Below are positions 6,033-7,264 of a stretch of 7,264 nt of DNA, one piece after another. A model generated the notes under the pieces. That model was not told where the DNA came from. It worked only from the letters and a program-made list of their open reading frames with translations, and made no database searches. The position numbers and the translations under genes are program-made. Within the stretch, counting starts at the first letter, position 1. Each line of letters opens with the position of its first letter. The stretch is from F23-B02 sp946405205 (GTDB lineage: Bacteria > Bacillota > Clostridia > Oscillospirales > Oscillospiraceae), in the NCBI GenBank assembly GCA_946405205.1, contig CAMJGL010000047.1, forward strand, positions 1 to 7,264, written 5' to 3'.

Positions 6033-6798
6033 ATACATAGAGCGCGATCTTATCGCGGCATATGCGGTAGGTGAATCCGCCCGCGAGCATGCAGAATGCA
6101 GCCATGCAGGCGAGAATGAGGTGGAAGGAGATGGAGGGAACGGTGGAGTGGATGATAAGCTGTCGGAAATAGTCGATGCACATATAAAGGGGATTGCAGT
6201 TTAACAGCCTGCGCATGATGCCCGGCAGGATGGACACATCGTAGAATATCGCCGAGGCGTACATGATGACGCGGGTTATGACCGGCCAGAGGTAGTTCAC
6301 GTCCCTGAAGAAAATATATATCGTGCTGAGGAACATCCCGATGCCGAAGTTTATGAAATACAGGCAGACAACGGGGAACAGCAGGTACAGAAAACGCCAG
6401 TGGAAGCTGATGCCGTCAATGGCGACGAACGCGAAAAACACGAGCAGAGAAACGAGGAAATCAATAAAATGCGCGGCGCTGTGCGAGATGAGGAAGTAGT
6501 GCTTGGGAACGGGCACCTTACTGTAGATAGGCGCGTTGTCGTACAGCACGCGCATCGCGCTGCGGGTGGCGGAGGAAAAGTAGTTGAACAAAAGCAGGCC
6601 GCAGAACAGATAAATGGTGTAGTGCGGCATGTTCCGGCCGAAAAAGGTGCCGAAAACAAGGTCCATCGTCAGCAGCAGGAGCAGGGGAGAAAGCGCGCTC
6701 CAAAGCATGCCGAAGGTCGTCCGCTTGTACTTTTTTATAAAATCGCGCCGTATAAGCTCGGCAAGCAGAAAGCGACCGCCTTTATTATCTGAAGCCAT
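6031..6798 (-). CDS. ABC-2-type permease of a polysaccharide/teichoic-acid exporter (TagG/Wzm-like)
   Basis: Encodes 255 aa. A short cytosolic amphipathic N-terminus with R17-RDFIKKYKRTTFGMLWS (cf. the RDxxxRYKxTxLGxLW signature of Wzm/TagG proteins) leads into about six membrane segments, near 33-52, 60-76, 104-127, 136-163, 169-187 and 222-243. The FFRDV motif (163-167) and NPLYMCIDYFRQ (202-212) are typical of the family. The protein would form a dimeric membrane channel that, with the ATPase encoded 11 nt downstream, moves a lipid-linked glycopolymer across the cytoplasmic membrane. The frame offers a TTG at 6804 and an ATG at 6798; the ATG is chosen because AGGAGA (6813-6808) is 9 nt from it and only 3 nt from the TTG. 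It is the first gene transcribed from the promoter at 6854-6862. Family call secure; substrate unknown. Confidence 0.9.
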   Translation of the reverse strand: MASDNKGGRFLLAELIRRDFIKKYKRTTFGMLWSALSPLLLLLTMDLVFGTFFGRNMPHYTIYLFCGLLLFNYFSSATRSAMRVLYDNAPIYSKVPVPKHYFLISHSAAHFIDFLVSLLVFFAFVAIDGISFHWRFLYLLFPVVCLYFINFGIGMFLSTIYIFFRDVNYLWPVITRVIMYASAIFYDVSILPGIMRRLLNCNPLYMCIDYFRQLIIHSTVPSISFHLILACMAAFCMLAGGFTYRICRDKIALYV

Positions 6799-6807
6799 AA
6801 ACAATAA

Positions 6808-6813
6808 TCTCCT
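6808..6813 (-). promoter_or_regulatory. Shine-Dalgarno site of the exporter permease
   Basis: AGGAGA on the minus strand, 9 nt before the ATG at 6798. It decides against the in-frame TTG at 6804, which would leave only 3 nt. It lies just beyond the T-rich tail of the upstream hairpin. Confidence 0.75.
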
Positions 6814-6820
6814 AAAACAT

Positions 6821-6871
6821 AAAAGGAAAGCCGTGAATAAACTGCGTCAAATCATTATATCACGGCTCTCC
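6821..6871 (-). terminator. Terminator-like hairpin after the NTP transferase
   Basis: Arms 6825-6836 and 6860-6871 pair at 11 of 12 positions (one A-C mismatch at 6828/6868) around a 23-nt loop. On the minus strand the 3' arm is followed directly by TTTT (6824-6821) and then ATGTTTT. The large loop makes it weaker than a classic terminator. It starts 13 nt after the transferase stop at 6885. The promoter for the next operon lies within this structure. Confidence 0.6.
6854..6862 (-). promoter_or_regulatory. Extended -10 promoter of the exporter operon
   Basis: The minus strand reads TGATATAAT, a perfect TATAAT with the TGn extension. No good -35 is present (TGGAAT at a 17-nt spacing is the best, 3 of 6), which is usual for extended -10 promoters. 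The expected start is near 6847, giving a leader of about 49 nt before the permease ATG. The motif overlaps the 5' arm and loop of the terminator-like hairpin. Confidence 0.62.
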
Positions 6872-6884
6872 CTGCAATTCCACA

Positions 6885-7264
6885 TTATTTTCGGGAGGTG
6901 AATTCAAGGTAGTCCTCGGGCGTGTTGAAGTCCCGCGTGAAGCTGTCCACAAGTATATAGTACGGGCCCGTTTCGCGGCTCTCGAGCGGCAGACCCGCGT
7001 ACAGGTGATATACCTGCCAGCCCTTGCACTCGGATATCTTTCCCTCGAGGAACAGCCTGCGTATTTCGAGATAAAGCCCGCGGAAAAGCTCCCCGTCCCT
7101 CACGAGCACCGCGCATATGCTTTTTTCGCTGCCGCAGAACAGCAGCGGCTCACGGCCGCGGCTGCCGACGATGACCCTGACGGCCTCCTCGGAATACAGC
7201 ACGTCGCCGTAGAGAAAGCACATGTCGTCGCCTATGAGCTCGGCGGTGAAGCGGTCGATCTCCA
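6885..7264 (-). CDS. Probable NTP (sugar-nucleotide) transferase, C-terminal part
   Basis: Partial: the frame is open to the window edge, so about 126 C-terminal residues are visible and the N-terminus is outside. An internal ATG at 7223 exists, but codons before it (reading EIDRFTAELIGDD) continue a protein-like frame. The stretch MCFLYGDVLYSEEAVRVIV contains a G-D that looks like the metal-binding aspartate after the central strand of GT-A-fold nucleotidyltransferases, and the end DFNTPEDYLEF (coding near 6932-6900) resembles the D-x-[DN]-TPEDY motif near the C-terminus of MobA/GlmU/IspD-like enzymes. The N-terminal nucleotide-binding loop (GxGxRxxP type) would lie outside the window. Its product could be an activated sugar or alcohol phosphate for the glycopolymer exported by the neighbouring ABC pair; that is inference from position. 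The middle region is not recognised, so the call is moderate. Confidence 0.6.
   Translation of the reverse strand, partial: EIDRFTAELIGDDMCFLYGDVLYSEEAVRVIVGSRGREPLLFCGSEKSICAVLVRDGELFRGLYLEIRRLFLEGKISECKGWQVYHLYAGLPLESRETGPYYILVDSFTRDFNTPEDYLEFTSRK

Overview
All seven complete genes and the one partial gene lie on the minus strand. They are GC-rich, with mostly G/C third codon positions, and the AT-rich DNA is confined to short intergenic regions. Strong AGGAGG-type ribosome binding sites, rubrerythrin, two LGAC-type lipoproteins and a TagGH-like exporter point to an anaerobic Bacillota, most likely a GC-rich Clostridia lineage such as Oscillospiraceae. That assignment is inferred from gene content and style; there is no rRNA here to confirm it.

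Read in the direction of transcription (high to low coordinates), there are four blocks. (1) 7264-6031: the C-terminal part of a probable NTP (sugar-nucleotide) transferase, an overlapping terminator-like hairpin and extended -10 promoter, then an ABC-2 permease. The permease is followed 11 nt later by its ATPase (stop 4571), which carries a C-terminal membrane anchor and an extra domain; the block ends in a hairpin. (2) 4508-2639: a single-gene unit with a near-consensus promoter, an AMP-forming acyl-CoA ligase-type enzyme and a very strong intrinsic terminator. (3) 2613-656: a promoter with an imperfect 22-nt palindrome over its -10/+1 region drives a tight three-gene operon (SGNH-hydrolase lipoprotein, DUF4358-like lipoprotein, cytosolic metallo-beta-lactamase-fold hydrolase). 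(4) 652-31: rubrerythrin, probably with its own promoter.

The exporter pair plus the nucleotidyltransferase look like the edge of a cell-surface glycopolymer locus: the transferase would supply an activated precursor, and the permease and ATPase would flip a lipid-linked polymer across the membrane. The lipoprotein operon may also act at the cell surface, through an SGNH esterase or acyltransferase. Rubrerythrin is an anaerobe's peroxide defence. No tRNA, rRNA, CRISPR or insertion sequence was seen. The longest stretch without a coding sequence is about 125 bp.

Nothing here is plainly an undescribed system. The parts most worth a second look are the interlocked promoter/terminator ahead of the exporter, the unassigned extracytoplasmic domain of the exporter ATPase, the palindrome at the lipoprotein promoter, and the SGNH/DUF4358/MBL operon itself.
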